This document shows, one piece after another, positions 36,320 through 42,884 of a DNA stretch of 64,000 nucleotides (positions are counted from its first letter, which is position 1; each line of letters begins with the position of its first letter). Both the position numbers and the translations under genes were made by a program. The stretch comes from Desulfobacterales bacterium (GTDB taxonomy: Bacteria > Desulfobacterota > Desulfobacteria > Desulfobacterales > JAEINQ01). Where the stretch lies: NCBI GenBank assembly GCA_016342285.1, contig JAEINQ010000033.1:1-64000 (forward strand). The letters are read 5' to 3'. The notes under the pieces are model-generated. The model saw nothing but the letters and a program-made list of their open reading frames with translations. It made no database searches and was not told where the DNA came from.

Positions 36320-36723
36320 TGTATCTGCTGGATACCGACACCCTTATTTACAGCCTGAAAGGGGACAAGGTTGTCCATGGGCATTTGGAGCGCCATGTAG
36401 ACGACCCTATGTTTATCAGTGCCGTCACCCTGATGGAGCTTTACTACGGTGCCCATAAATCCCAGCAGGTTGCCGGCAACCTGGCAAAAGTCAAAACCAT
36501 TGAAGACGCTTTCGAAATTATCTCTCCAGGCAAAGACACCGCGGAGATTTTCGGGATGCTGAAAGCCTCCCTCGAATTTGCCGGAACCCCCCTGGATGAC
36601 TTCGACCTTGTGATCGCTGCCATCGCACTTTCCAGAAACCTGACACTCGTGACCAACAACACCCGGCATTTCAGCCGTATTCAGGGTCTGAAACTGGCCA
36701 ACTGGGCCCAGCCTGTCTTGTAA
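36319..36723 (+). CDS. PIN-domain toxin VapC-1
   Basis: A 134-residue PIN ribonuclease. Acidic residues are in place: MYLLDTDTLIY (Asp5, Asp7), the Glu in VTLMELYYGA, and the Asp pair in DDFDLVIAAIAL, followed by TLVTNNTRHFSRI typical of VapC. In the family such toxins cleave tRNA or rRNA. It overlaps its antitoxin gene. Immediately after it begins dispersed repeat R4. Confidence 0.9.
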   Translation: MYLLDTDTLIYSLKGDKVVHGHLERHVDDPMFISAVTLMELYYGAHKSQQVAGNLAKVKTIEDAFEIISPGKDTAEIFGMLKASLEFAGTPLDDFDLVIAAIALSRNLTLVTNNTRHFSRIQGLKLANWAQPVL

Positions 36724-36734
36724 GCTGTTAAAAA

Positions 36735-37035
36735 GTAAAGAATCCTGGCCCAGAGGACCAGGCTTTGGGTTGCCCTGGAAGGGGCGGCGATACTTCGCGT
36801 TCAGTTCGAAATGCCTTAATTGCCTAAATTGCCTAAAATTAAGGAATTCTGCCATATCTTCGCTTAAAAAAACGGAGCGAAGCGACTCCGCAACTCTTGT
36901 CCGCCTTTTTTGGCGGATTAGGCATTTCACACTTCTTGTCCGCCTCTGGCGGATTAGTGCATTTTAGGCACTGGCCAACGAATGAAACGGCATAGCCAAT
37001 TGACTCTGACCACGCCCAAAGGACGTGGATTCCTA
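36735..37035. repeat. Modular dispersed repeat R4 (most complete copy)
   Basis: End module 1 (GTAAAGAATCCTGGCCCAG, hairpin CCTGG-N9-CCAGG) leads into a left arm of TGCCTAAAT units (36807-36840). The centre GGAATTCTGCCATATC ... CGGAGCGAAGCGACTCC follows (36843-36889), then a right arm of TTAGGCATT units (36918-36969). End module 2 has GACCACGCCCAAAGGACGTGG (about 37008-37028) and ends GATTCCTAC. Two mini-palindromes CTTGTCCGCC-N-GGCGGATTA interrupt the right arm at 36896-36920 and 36935-36956; R1 shows the uninterrupted form. Confidence 0.82.
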
Positions 37036-37086
37036 CTTTGAATTGAACCGAATGCCGCGTCACGCCCAACCTGGACAATCCGGGAA

Positions 37087-37616
37087 TCAGAAGCGATTGA
37101 TGACTTTCACCCCCACCCCTGAAAAACGGTCCATGTCCGGCAGCGCGGTCAGCGATTCTTCAAGGGAAATGGTCTTTTCGATGAGCTTTTCCGGACGGAG
37201 TTTTCCGCAACGGATCATCTCCAGCATCGCATCGTAGCGATAGGCCTGCATGCCGTGGCTGCCGTAGATTTCCAGTGGGTGAATCCGGGCTGGAACTGGT
37301 GATCGCAGACCTGGTGGTTTCCGGCCAGGCACGGGCCGCACCCGCCGCATCCGCAGACAAAGGGGAGGGTCACCCGGTCGCCAACCCTGAAGTTGGCCAC
37401 TTCCTTGCCGGTGGCGGCGATCACGCCCGCCAGTTCGTGGCCCGGAACATGGGGCAGGTTGATGTCCGGGTCGTGGCCCATCCACCCGTGCCAGTCGCTG
37501 CGGCACAGACCGTTGGCCTTGACCTTGATGACCACACCGGTCTTTTCCGGTACCGGGTCGGGCAGGGTTTCAATGCTCAACGGCGTTTGAAATGCTTTGT
37601 AGATTGCAGCGCGCAT
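37087..37616 (-). pseudogene. Zinc alcohol dehydrogenase with large internal deletion
   Basis: The N-terminal part (from 37616, MRAAIYKAF) has the GroES-like catalytic domain with [25 protein letters not shown] and the structural zinc loop [17 protein letters not shown]. After GFTHW (near 37280) the frame shifts directly to the extreme C-terminus of the same enzyme class ([18 protein letters not shown] ... VKVINRF, ending at 37087). Roughly 150 residues, including the NAD-binding Rossmann fold, are missing. Medium-chain dehydrogenases are normally about 345 residues; here only ~175 remain in two frames, so the gene cannot be functional. Confidence 0.8.
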
Positions 37617-37828
37617 GGTTTCTCCCCTCTCATTCAAAATGCTTTTTGTCAAAGGCGGATCGCATTTTATGCTTTCAATCGGTGCCCCCCTTGGACGACC
37701 GAAGCGCATCATAGGCGGACCCTTTATGGCTTTCAAGGTGAATTATTTTGTCCGAATACAGGCCATTGCCATTTTTTGTCCCATAGATTATTCTGATGAC
37801 CAAGCGGATAACCATTTGGGATTTTAAT

Positions 37829-37846
37829 AAGCGGCCGTTGCCGCTT
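37829..37846 (+). promoter_or_regulatory. Short leader hairpin before the selenoprotein peroxiredoxin gene
   Basis: AAGCGGC-CGTT-GCCGCTT forms a perfect 7-bp stem with a 4-nt loop, 15 nt upstream of the AAAGGAGG ribosome site. It might stabilise the mRNA or gate translation; no regulator is evident. Confidence 0.35.
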
Positions 37847-37873
37847 CATGGGAAAACAGAAAGGAGGACCTGC

Positions 37874-38596
37874 ATGCCGGAAGACATGAAAATCGGATGT
37901 GCCAGACCCACCGGCGGTCCGGTGGGCGAGGAACCCGTGACAGAAGGTGCACAGGAGGAACCCAAAAAGGCTCAGGAGGTTGGCCCCATGATCAAGATAG
38001 GAAAGAAAGTGCCGGATTTTGCTGCCCCGGCCTATCACAATGGCAAATTCGTTTCCGTCAAACTTTCTGAATACCTGGGCAAATGGGTGCTCCTCTGCTT
38101 TTACCCCGGTGATTTCACCTTTGTCTGAGCGACCGAAATTTCGGCAGTTGCCGAAAAACACGCGGCGTTCCAGAAACTGGGAGTAGAAGTGCTTTCCATG
38201 AGCATCGATAGCGTCTTCGTCCACAAAATGTGGGTGGAACACGAGCTTTCCAAGATGGTCGCCAGCGGCGTTCCCTTCCCCATGCTGTCGGATACCGGTG
38301 GCAAGGTGGGCAAGGCCTATGGCGTTTTTGACGAGGACGCCGGGGTCGACACCCGCGGCCGCTTCATCATCGATCCCGACGGTGTGGTCCAGGGGTTTGA
38401 GGTCCTCACCCCGCCAGTGGGAAGAAATGTCCTGGAGACCTTCCGGCAGGTCCAGGCCTTCCAACTGGTGAGAGAGACCAAGGGGGCCGAGGCGACCCCG
38501 TCCGGCTGGCAACCGGGCAAAGTGACCCTGAAGCCGGGTCCCGATCTGGTGGGCAAGGTCTGGGAGGTCTGGAAAACCGGCATGGCTTTCGACTGA
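37874..38596 (+). CDS. Selenocysteine-containing peroxiredoxin (AhpC/Prx type, 1-Sec)
   Basis: Reading the TGA at 38126-38128 as selenocysteine joins two frame-matched halves into a 240-residue peroxiredoxin. Sec85 replaces the peroxidatic Cys of the FTFVCPTE motif (here FTFV-Sec-ATEI). Downstream are [32 protein letters not shown] and [10 protein letters not shown], all Prx landmarks. The resolving Cys of the C-terminal VCPAxW motif is replaced ([10 protein letters not shown]), and no Cys follows Sec85, so it is a 1-Sec enzyme. A ~39-residue N-terminal extension with Cys9 precedes the usual [10 protein letters not shown] start. AAAGGAGG precedes the ATG. It probably reduces peroxides with an external thiol partner. 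Confidence 0.88.
38126..38156 (+). promoter_or_regulatory. SECIS-like element of the peroxiredoxin gene
   Basis: The UGA at 38126-38128 is followed by a hairpin with a perfect 7-bp stem UUUCGGC/GCCGAAA (38139-38145 and 38150-38156) capped by AGUU. The GU in the apical loop lies about 19 nt after the UGA. Bacterial SECIS hairpins lie just 3' of the UGA within the coding sequence and present a GU in the loop to SelB, so the position and loop fit. Confidence 0.75.
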
Positions 38597-38616
38597 TATT
38601 CAGGTATTTCAACTTG

Positions 38617-38660
38617 AAGCAAAGAGCGGGCGCGCCTTTGTATGCAACCGCTCTTTGCTT
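38617..38660. promoter_or_regulatory. 13-bp perfect inverted repeat between the two selenoprotein genes
   Basis: AAGCAAAGAGCGG (38617-38629) and its exact complement CCGCTCTTTGCTT (38648-38660) are separated by 18 nt. The right arm ends directly before the GGAAAG ribosome site of the next gene. There is no T-run, so it looks more like an mRNA processing or stability structure, or a translation-gating hairpin, than a classical terminator. Confidence 0.5.
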
Positions 38661-38674
38661 TGGAAAGTGTCCCC

Positions 38675-38884
38675 ATGAATACCAGCCCGACCATCTGCTT
38701 CTGTTTCGGCTACTCGGAAAAGGACATCGTCGAAGATGTCAAGGCCAACGGGGAGAGCCGGATCATGGAGAAGATCATGGCGGCCAAGCGGTTCGGCCAG
38801 TGCGAATGTGCCACACAAAATCCCAAGGGCACCTGATGCCTGGGCGATGTCCGCCGGGTCGTGGACAAGGCGAAACAGCGGTGA
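38675..38884 (+). CDS. Small [2Fe-2S] BFD-like selenoprotein (Csac_0668-type)
   Basis: Reading the TGA at 38834-38836 as Sec gives a 69-residue protein. Its pattern is C8-F-C10-FGY ... C43-E-C45 ... NPKGT-Sec54-C55-LGDVRRVV. This matches my recollection of the BFD-like/CopZ-N-like iron-sulfur family known as Csac_0668 family (seleno)proteins, where the penultimate ligand position is Cys or Sec. Stopping at the TGA would remove the conserved UCLGDVRRVV end that is clearly coding. It lies 78 bp after the Sec-peroxiredoxin gene and is likely cotranscribed, possibly supplying electrons (inference). Confidence 0.82.
38834..38855 (+). promoter_or_regulatory. SECIS-like element of the [2Fe-2S] selenoprotein gene
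   Basis: After the UGA (38834-38836) the stem GGCG/CGCC (38843-38846 and 38852-38855) encloses the loop AUGUC, which exposes a GU at 38849-38850. Weaker outer pairs (CU with GG) extend it. The loop is about 13 nt from the UGA, at the short end of what is usual for bacterial SECIS elements. Confidence 0.55.
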
Positions 38885-38919
38885 CGCGATTCATGGAAAA
38901 AGAGTGGCCTTTTCCGCTT

Positions 38920-39324
38920 CTATAAATGACCGGCCCAGTCCTCTACCTTCAGGTGGGCGATTCGTGAGAACTCTCTGGTGTTGTGGGTGACAAGGGTATG
39001 GCGGTTCGCTTTGGCGATGGAGGCGATCTGAAGGTCTCTTTCGCTAATGATCAAACCTGACTTTTCGAGTCGGGCACGGATGACCGAGTATTGGCGGGCC
39101 GCGGACTCATCAAAAGAAAAGAATTCCAGCAACGCAGTGATCTTCTCAATTTTCGTTGTCCGCTCTGTTTTTTTGATAGGTGATTTTTCGATTCCATACA
39201 AAATTTCCGCAAGACTGACCGCCGACAGGGCCAGCTCCGACGGCCGGTGCCGTTGAATCCGGCCAATCACCTCTGAATCCCCCCGCATCCAGTAGCTGAT
39301 GATATTTGTGTCGAGCAGGTACAT
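38920..39324 (-). CDS. PIN-domain toxin VapC-2
   Basis: A 134-residue PIN nuclease. MYLLDTNIISYWMRG, the Glu in SLAEILYGIEKS, and ISERDLQIASIAKANRHTLVTHNTREFSRI carry the acidic active-site residues and family ending. An upstream TTG at 39339 overlaps the antitoxin stop (TTGA) and would add five residues; the ATG at 39324 matches the family start. It pairs with the AbrB-type antitoxin just upstream. Confidence 0.9.
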   Translation of the reverse strand: MYLLDTNIISYWMRGDSEVIGRIQRHRPSELALSAVSLAEILYGIEKSPIKKTERTTKIEKITALLEFFSFDESAARQYSVIRARLEKSGLIISERDLQIASIAKANRHTLVTHNTREFSRIAHLKVEDWAGHL

Positions 39325-39335
39325 GATCAGATCGG

Positions 39336-39566
39336 TCAATCCAGGGTGAATTCTTTCGATGGCAACGCTTCCGGAATTGGGAAATCAGGATCTGGGCCGA
39401 AGAGTTCCCAGAAATTTTCAGGCCATCGGGTCCTTTCGAGCGGCTCCAGGATGACCGAATCGCCTTCTTTTCGAATCTTGACTTCGGACCCCTTGAACCG
39501 AAAGGCCTTGGGGAGCCGCACTGCCTGGGAGCGCCCGTTTTGAAAAAGCTTGGCTGTGGATTCCAT
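39336..39566 (-). CDS. Antitoxin VapB-2 (AbrB/MazE-type)
   Basis: A 76-residue antitoxin. STAKLFQNGRSQAVRLPKAFRF and VKIRKEGDSVILEPLE form the swapped-hairpin AbrB domain of VapB antitoxins. The Trp/Phe/Pro-rich tail (RWPENFWELFGPDPDFPIPEAL) would bind VapC. The ATG at 39566 is preceded by GGGAGGTG. The open frame runs further upstream to 39731 but there crosses the promoter and a repeat fragment. Confidence 0.9.
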   Translation of the reverse strand: MESTAKLFQNGRSQAVRLPKAFRFKGSEVKIRKEGDSVILEPLERTRWPENFWELFGPDPDFPIPEALPSKEFTLD

Positions 39567-39588
39567 GACCGACACCTCCCTGCAATTG

Positions 39589-39626
39589 GGTATAGTCCAG
39601 TATATACCGCATGTGGAAAAAGTCAA
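39589..39626 (-). promoter_or_regulatory. Promoter and operator of VapBC-2
   Basis: On the minus strand TTGACT (39626-39621), a 16-bp spacer and TATACT (39604-39599) make a promoter. The inverted repeat GGTATA-N8-TATACC (39589-39608) overlaps the -10, as expected for autorepression. Confidence 0.6.
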
Positions 39627-39659
39627 CCGCTGGTTCCTATAGGAAAAAAACGATTTCCG

Positions 39660-39696
39660 GATTGACTCTGACCACGCCCTGAGGGCATGGATTCCA
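39660..39696. repeat. Solo end module 2 of the R repeat family
   Basis: GATTGACTCTGACCACGCCC ... GGGCATGGATTCC is the same end module as at 37003-37035 in R4, standing alone here upstream of VapBC-2. It can fold with GCCC/GGGC as inner stem. Confidence 0.65.
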
Positions 39697-39776
39697 ATGG
39701 CAAATTGAAATGTTAGGGCACAGGTGTCCATCCCATGAAAAGCGATTTGGGAAGGTGGTGAGACGAGGTTTCGTAA

Positions 39777-39938
39777 CTGTTCACGGGGCTGAAAAGCTCA
39801 AGAAGGTCCAAGCCCTCGCACAGTAAGCGTTTACAGGGTGCCGTAGATGCGAGGCGCCGGGCATGCAGGCGTACTAAATCGGACTTCAAATGCCCGGGAA
39901 CAAAGTCACGCCTCGGCGTGATGCCCTGTGACGCTTAC
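39777..39938. repeat. Structured dispersed repeat B1
   Basis: The core (39823-39938) starts GTAAGCGTTTACAGGGTG and ends CCCTGTGACGCTTAC, giving terminal inverted repeats. Inside are GGGCAT/ATGCCC and the tight hairpin TCACGCC-TC-GGCGTGA. A conserved lead-in begins at CTGTTCACGGGG. Copy B2 is at 63274-63437. The element lies just beyond the pyrE stop codon and may act as its transcript end. Confidence 0.75.
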
Positions 39939-39945
39939 GAGGTTT

Positions 39946-40521
39946 CTATGCGGTCTTTCCGATGGCGGCCATGAGGTCGTCGCGGGTGATGACAGCCACG
40001 ATGTCGGGTACGTGCTTTCGGATGTTCTCCAGCCCGCCTTCCTGCCGGTCCACCAGGATCACGGCCCGGACCACCTCCAACCCCTCTTCCCGAGCCCTTT
40101 CAATGGCCTTTATCGTGGAGCCGCCGGTGGTGGCGACATCGTCGATGATGGCCACTTTTTGTCCCGGCGTCAGATCCCCTTCGATCCACTTGACAATACC
40201 GTGATCCTTTTGGGTCTTTCGGATGGAAAAAGCCTGAATCGGCTGGCCCATGAGTTCGCTGGCAAAGGCGGCGGCCACGGCGATGGGGTCGGCGCCGAAG
40301 GTTAGTCCGCCCACACCGGTCACACCGGTATCGCGGATGGCGTCAAAGACCAGGTGCCCGGCGAGGAACATTCCCCGAGAACTCAATGTGGTCGGCTTGC
40401 AGTTGACGTAAAAGCGGCTCATTCGCCCCGATACCAGCCGGAAGGACGGCTCCTCGGTATACTGGAAGGATTTTTCGCAGAGCCGCGCGACCAGTTCTTC
40501 TTTCATCCGGTCTATGTCCAT
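39946..40521 (-). CDS. pyrE: Orotate phosphoribosyltransferase PyrE
   Basis: Converts orotate and PRPP to OMP in pyrimidine synthesis. It is 191 residues from the ATG at 40521. The PRPP-binding loop [15 protein letters not shown] is near residues 113-127, and [20 protein letters not shown] carries the flexible catalytic loop with the conserved Lys residues. The open frame could start 45 nt upstream, but [10 protein letters not shown] is the natural start. It is divergent from the tolC-ftsEX operon. Confidence 0.94.
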   Translation of the reverse strand: MDIDRMKEELVARLCEKSFQYTEEPSFRLVSGRMSRFYVNCKPTTLSSRGMFLAGHLVFDAIRDTGVTGVGGLTFGADPIAVAAAFASELMGQPIQAFSIRKTQKDHGIVKWIEGDLTPGQKVAIIDDVATTGGSTIKAIERAREEGLEVVRAVILVDRQEGGLENIRKHVPDIVAVITRDDLMAAIGKTA

Positions 40522-40631
40522 GATCACACCCGTTTGCCGGCAAGCGGGCCCCGCCCGCGGCGCCATGGGGCACCCGTGAGGCCCGTTTTCAGCGGTTTGT
40601 TGATTTATGACGGTATTTCAGCTATTAAGAA

Positions 40632-40681
40632 AGCCTCCACTGAATTGGAAGAAGCAAGTTTGATGGGATTCAGTGGAGGCT
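40632..40681 (-). promoter_or_regulatory. Perfect 14-bp hairpin in the pyrE leader region
   Basis: AGCCTCCACTGAAT (40632-40645) and its exact complement (40668-40681) flank a 22-nt loop. On the minus strand the hairpin is followed by TTTCTT. It lies 111 bp upstream of pyrE, so it could be an attenuator/terminator in the pyrE leader or a terminator for something upstream. No gene between it and tolC was found. Confidence 0.5.
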
Positions 40682-40851
40682 CCTGAGTAAGGAAAACCGG
40701 TTAAGGCACTCCCTAAGCTCAAAGCCGGTCATAGCAGCTTGGACCGGGAGGGTCAATGCTGACATGGCCCGAACGACGTCGGTGGTCATTCGGCCCCCCG
40801 TTGCGGGATCAATGCAACCCAGTTCCTTTGGACATGATGGATGGAAAAGTG

Positions 40852-42180
40852 ATGCCCTACTCTACCTTGCCCAGATGCCTGGCGATCATCGTGATGGTGG
40901 CCGGCCTGTGGGGTGCCCCGGCCTCGCTTTGGGCGCAAGCCACCCCCGACACCCTGACCCTGTCCGCCACGGTGGAGGCGGCCCTTGGGGCCAACCTGGA
41001 TCTCAAGTCGGCCGAAGAGGGCGTGCGGTCGGCCCAGGCCGCACGGGATGCCCAGAAGACCTATTTTTATCCCGCCTTCAACACCGCCTACCAGTACACC
41101 CGTTTTTATGAGAAGAAGACCAGTGCTTTTCTTGGGACAACGGTGCCCAAAAACGAGTATGTTTGGTCCGCATCGGTCACCCAGCCAGTCTTTACCGGCT
41201 TTGCCCTGCTCAACCGCTATCGCATGGCCGAGCTGGGCCTGGACCTGGCCGGCGTGATGAAGCAGATTGCCCGGCAGGATGTGATCCTCGCCGCAAAGAG
41301 AGCCTATTTTGCCGTTCTCAAGGCTGAGAAGCTGGTTTCGGTGGCCCAGGAAGCGGTGACGCTCCTTACGGCGTTTCGTAAGGTGGCCAAGGATTTTCAC
41401 GAGGTGGGGATGACCCCGCTAAACGAGCTCTTAAAGGCCGATGTGGAGCTGGCCAACACCCGCCAGGAGCTGACCGTGGCCCAAAACAACCTGGCCCTGG
41501 CCCGGTCCAATTTCAATACCCTCCTGCGCCGCCCCCTCCACGACCCGGTGCGGGTGGAAGATGTCCTGGACCACGCCCCTTTGGGATTGACCGTGGATCG
41601 GTGCCTTGCCGAGGCACTGGAAAATCGCAGGGAAATCGCGGCCTCCGAGCTTGAGGTGGGGATCGGCGAAAAAGACCTGGCCCTGGCCCGAAAGGACTAC
41701 TACCCCAAGGTGAGTCTTGGCGGCAATTACTACCGGCTCGGCACCGACCCGGATGTCAACGGCGGCGACGGCATCTCCGACCCCGACAGCTGGGAGATCG
41801 TGGCTTCGGCAAGCTGGGATTTCTGGCAATGGGGCCGGACCGGTCACGGGGTTCGGGAAAAGGCCGGTCGTTTGAATCAGGCCCGATACCGGCGCCAGGA
41901 CATCGAGGACCAGATCCGACTCTCCGTGGAGCAGGCCTTTTTAAAAACCCGGGAGGCGGAGACAAACATCGAAATGGTGCGCACCGCCATTGGACAGGCC
42001 CGGGAGAATTACCGCATCAACGAAGAACAGTACAAGGAACAGGTGGCCACCTCCACCGATGTGCTCAATGCCCGAACCTTGCTGTCAAAGACCATGACCA
42101 ATTATTACAATGCCCTGTACGACTTCAAAACCGCCAAGGCAAGCCTGTACCGGGCCATGGGAAGGGAATCCGCCGAGTAA
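40852..42180 (+). CDS. TolC-family outer-membrane efflux protein
   Basis: A 442-residue outer-membrane channel component. A signal peptide (about residues 1-29, ending SLWA) is followed by two long helical OEP repeats (LDLKSAEEGVRSAQAARDAQ..., then REIAASELEVGIGEKDLALARKDYYPKVSLGG). The start is uncertain; ATGs at 40834 and 40852 are both possible. Its stop overlaps the ftsE ATG (TAATG), an unusual pairing because ftsEX is not a known TolC partner. It may serve as the outer-membrane end of an envelope machine or simply share the operon. Confidence 0.88.
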   Translation: MPYSTLPRCLAIIVMVAGLWGAPASLWAQATPDTLTLSATVEAALGANLDLKSAEEGVRSAQAARDAQKTYFYPAFNTAYQYTRFYEKKTSAFLGTTVPKNEYVWSASVTQPVFTGFALLNRYRMAELGLDLAGVMKQIARQDVILAAKRAYFAVLKAEKLVSVAQEAVTLLTAFRKVAKDFHEVGMTPLNELLKADVELANTRQELTVAQNNLALARSNFNTLLRRPLHDPVRVEDVLDHAPLGLTVDRCLAEALENRREIAASELEVGIGEKDLALARKDYYPKVSLGGNYYRLGTDPDVNGGDGISDPDSWEIVASASWDFWQWGRTGHGVREKAGRLNQARYRRQDIEDQIRLSVEQAFLKTREAETNIEMVRTAIGQARENYRINEEQYKEQVATSTDVLNARTLLSKTMTNYYNALYDFKTAKASLYRAMGRESAE

Positions 42181-42884
42181 TGGACAGCCCTGAAAAAGAC
42201 GCCATCATCCGTATGTTCCGCGTTTCCAAGCAGTACGGGGCCAAGGTCGCCCTGTCGGAAATCAGCCTGGACATTTACAAGAACGACTTTGTTTTCATTA
42301 CCGGTCCGTCCGGGGCCGGCAAATCGACCCTGCTCAAGATGCTCTATCTGGGAGAGCCGGTGACCCGGGGACAGGTGCTGGTGGATGGCATGAGCCTGAC
42401 ACGGATCGGTCGGGGCCGTATCCCTTTTCTGCGCAGAAAATGCGGCATCATTTTCCAGGACTACAAACTGATCCCCACCAAAAGCGTTTTCGACAACGTG
42501 GCCCTGGTGCTGGAAGCGGCCGGTAAGAACCGCCGCCTCATCGAAAAGAAGGTCAAGGCGGTCCTTCGGTCCGTGGGGATGGAGGACCGCCGGTCCAACC
42601 TGCCGCCAAGTCTGTCCGGCGGCGAACAGCAGCGGGTGGCCGTGGCCCGGGCCGTGGTAGGAGACCCCAAGATCATTCTGGCCGATGAACCCACGGGCAG
42701 CCTCGACCCGGAATCGGCGGACATCATCTTCGGGCTTCTTAAACGGTTCCACAATCGGGGCGGCACGCTGATCATCGCCACCCATGACAAGGAGATGATC
42801 CAACGGATGCCGGCCCGTCTGGTCCGCCTCAGCCAGGGGCTGATGCAACCCGAAACGCACCCTGTCAGCGAGATTGCTTCATGA
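42180..42884 (+). CDS. ftsE: Cell-division ABC ATPase FtsE
   Basis: A 234-residue ATPase of the FtsEX complex, which couples Z-ring constriction to wall hydrolase activation. Walker A GPSGAGKST is at residues 42-50, PSLSGGEQQRVAVARAV is the signature, Walker B is IILADEPTGSLDP, and the switch His is in IATHD. FQDYKLIPTKSVFDNVAL is typical of FtsE. It overlaps tolC upstream (TAATG) and ftsX downstream (ATGA). FtsE identity rests on the adjacent FtsX and EnvC genes. Confidence 0.93.
   Translation: MDSPEKDAIIRMFRVSKQYGAKVALSEISLDIYKNDFVFITGPSGAGKSTLLKMLYLGEPVTRGQVLVDGMSLTRIGRGRIPFLRRKCGIIFQDYKLIPTKSVFDNVALVLEAAGKNRRLIEKKVKAVLRSVGMEDRRSNLPPSLSGGEQQRVAVARAVVGDPKIILADEPTGSLDPESADIIFGLLKRFHNRGGTLIIATHDKEMIQRMPARLVRLSQGLMQPETHPVSEIAS

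Noticed and set aside
37087-37616. Selenocysteine or frameshifting explanation for the split alcohol dehydrogenase
   Set aside because: About 150 residues of the cofactor domain are missing altogether, so neither recoding event could restore an enzyme.
37796-38128. Stand-alone 5' fragment of the peroxiredoxin as a truncated gene
   Set aside because: The downstream half continues in the same frame directly after TGA with full family conservation, and a SECIS-like hairpin follows, so selenocysteine read-through is the better reading.
38614-38925. 103-codon frame overlapping the small selenoprotein
   Set aside because: It is in another frame, has no family resemblance, and the overlapping frame carries the conserved Cys pattern.
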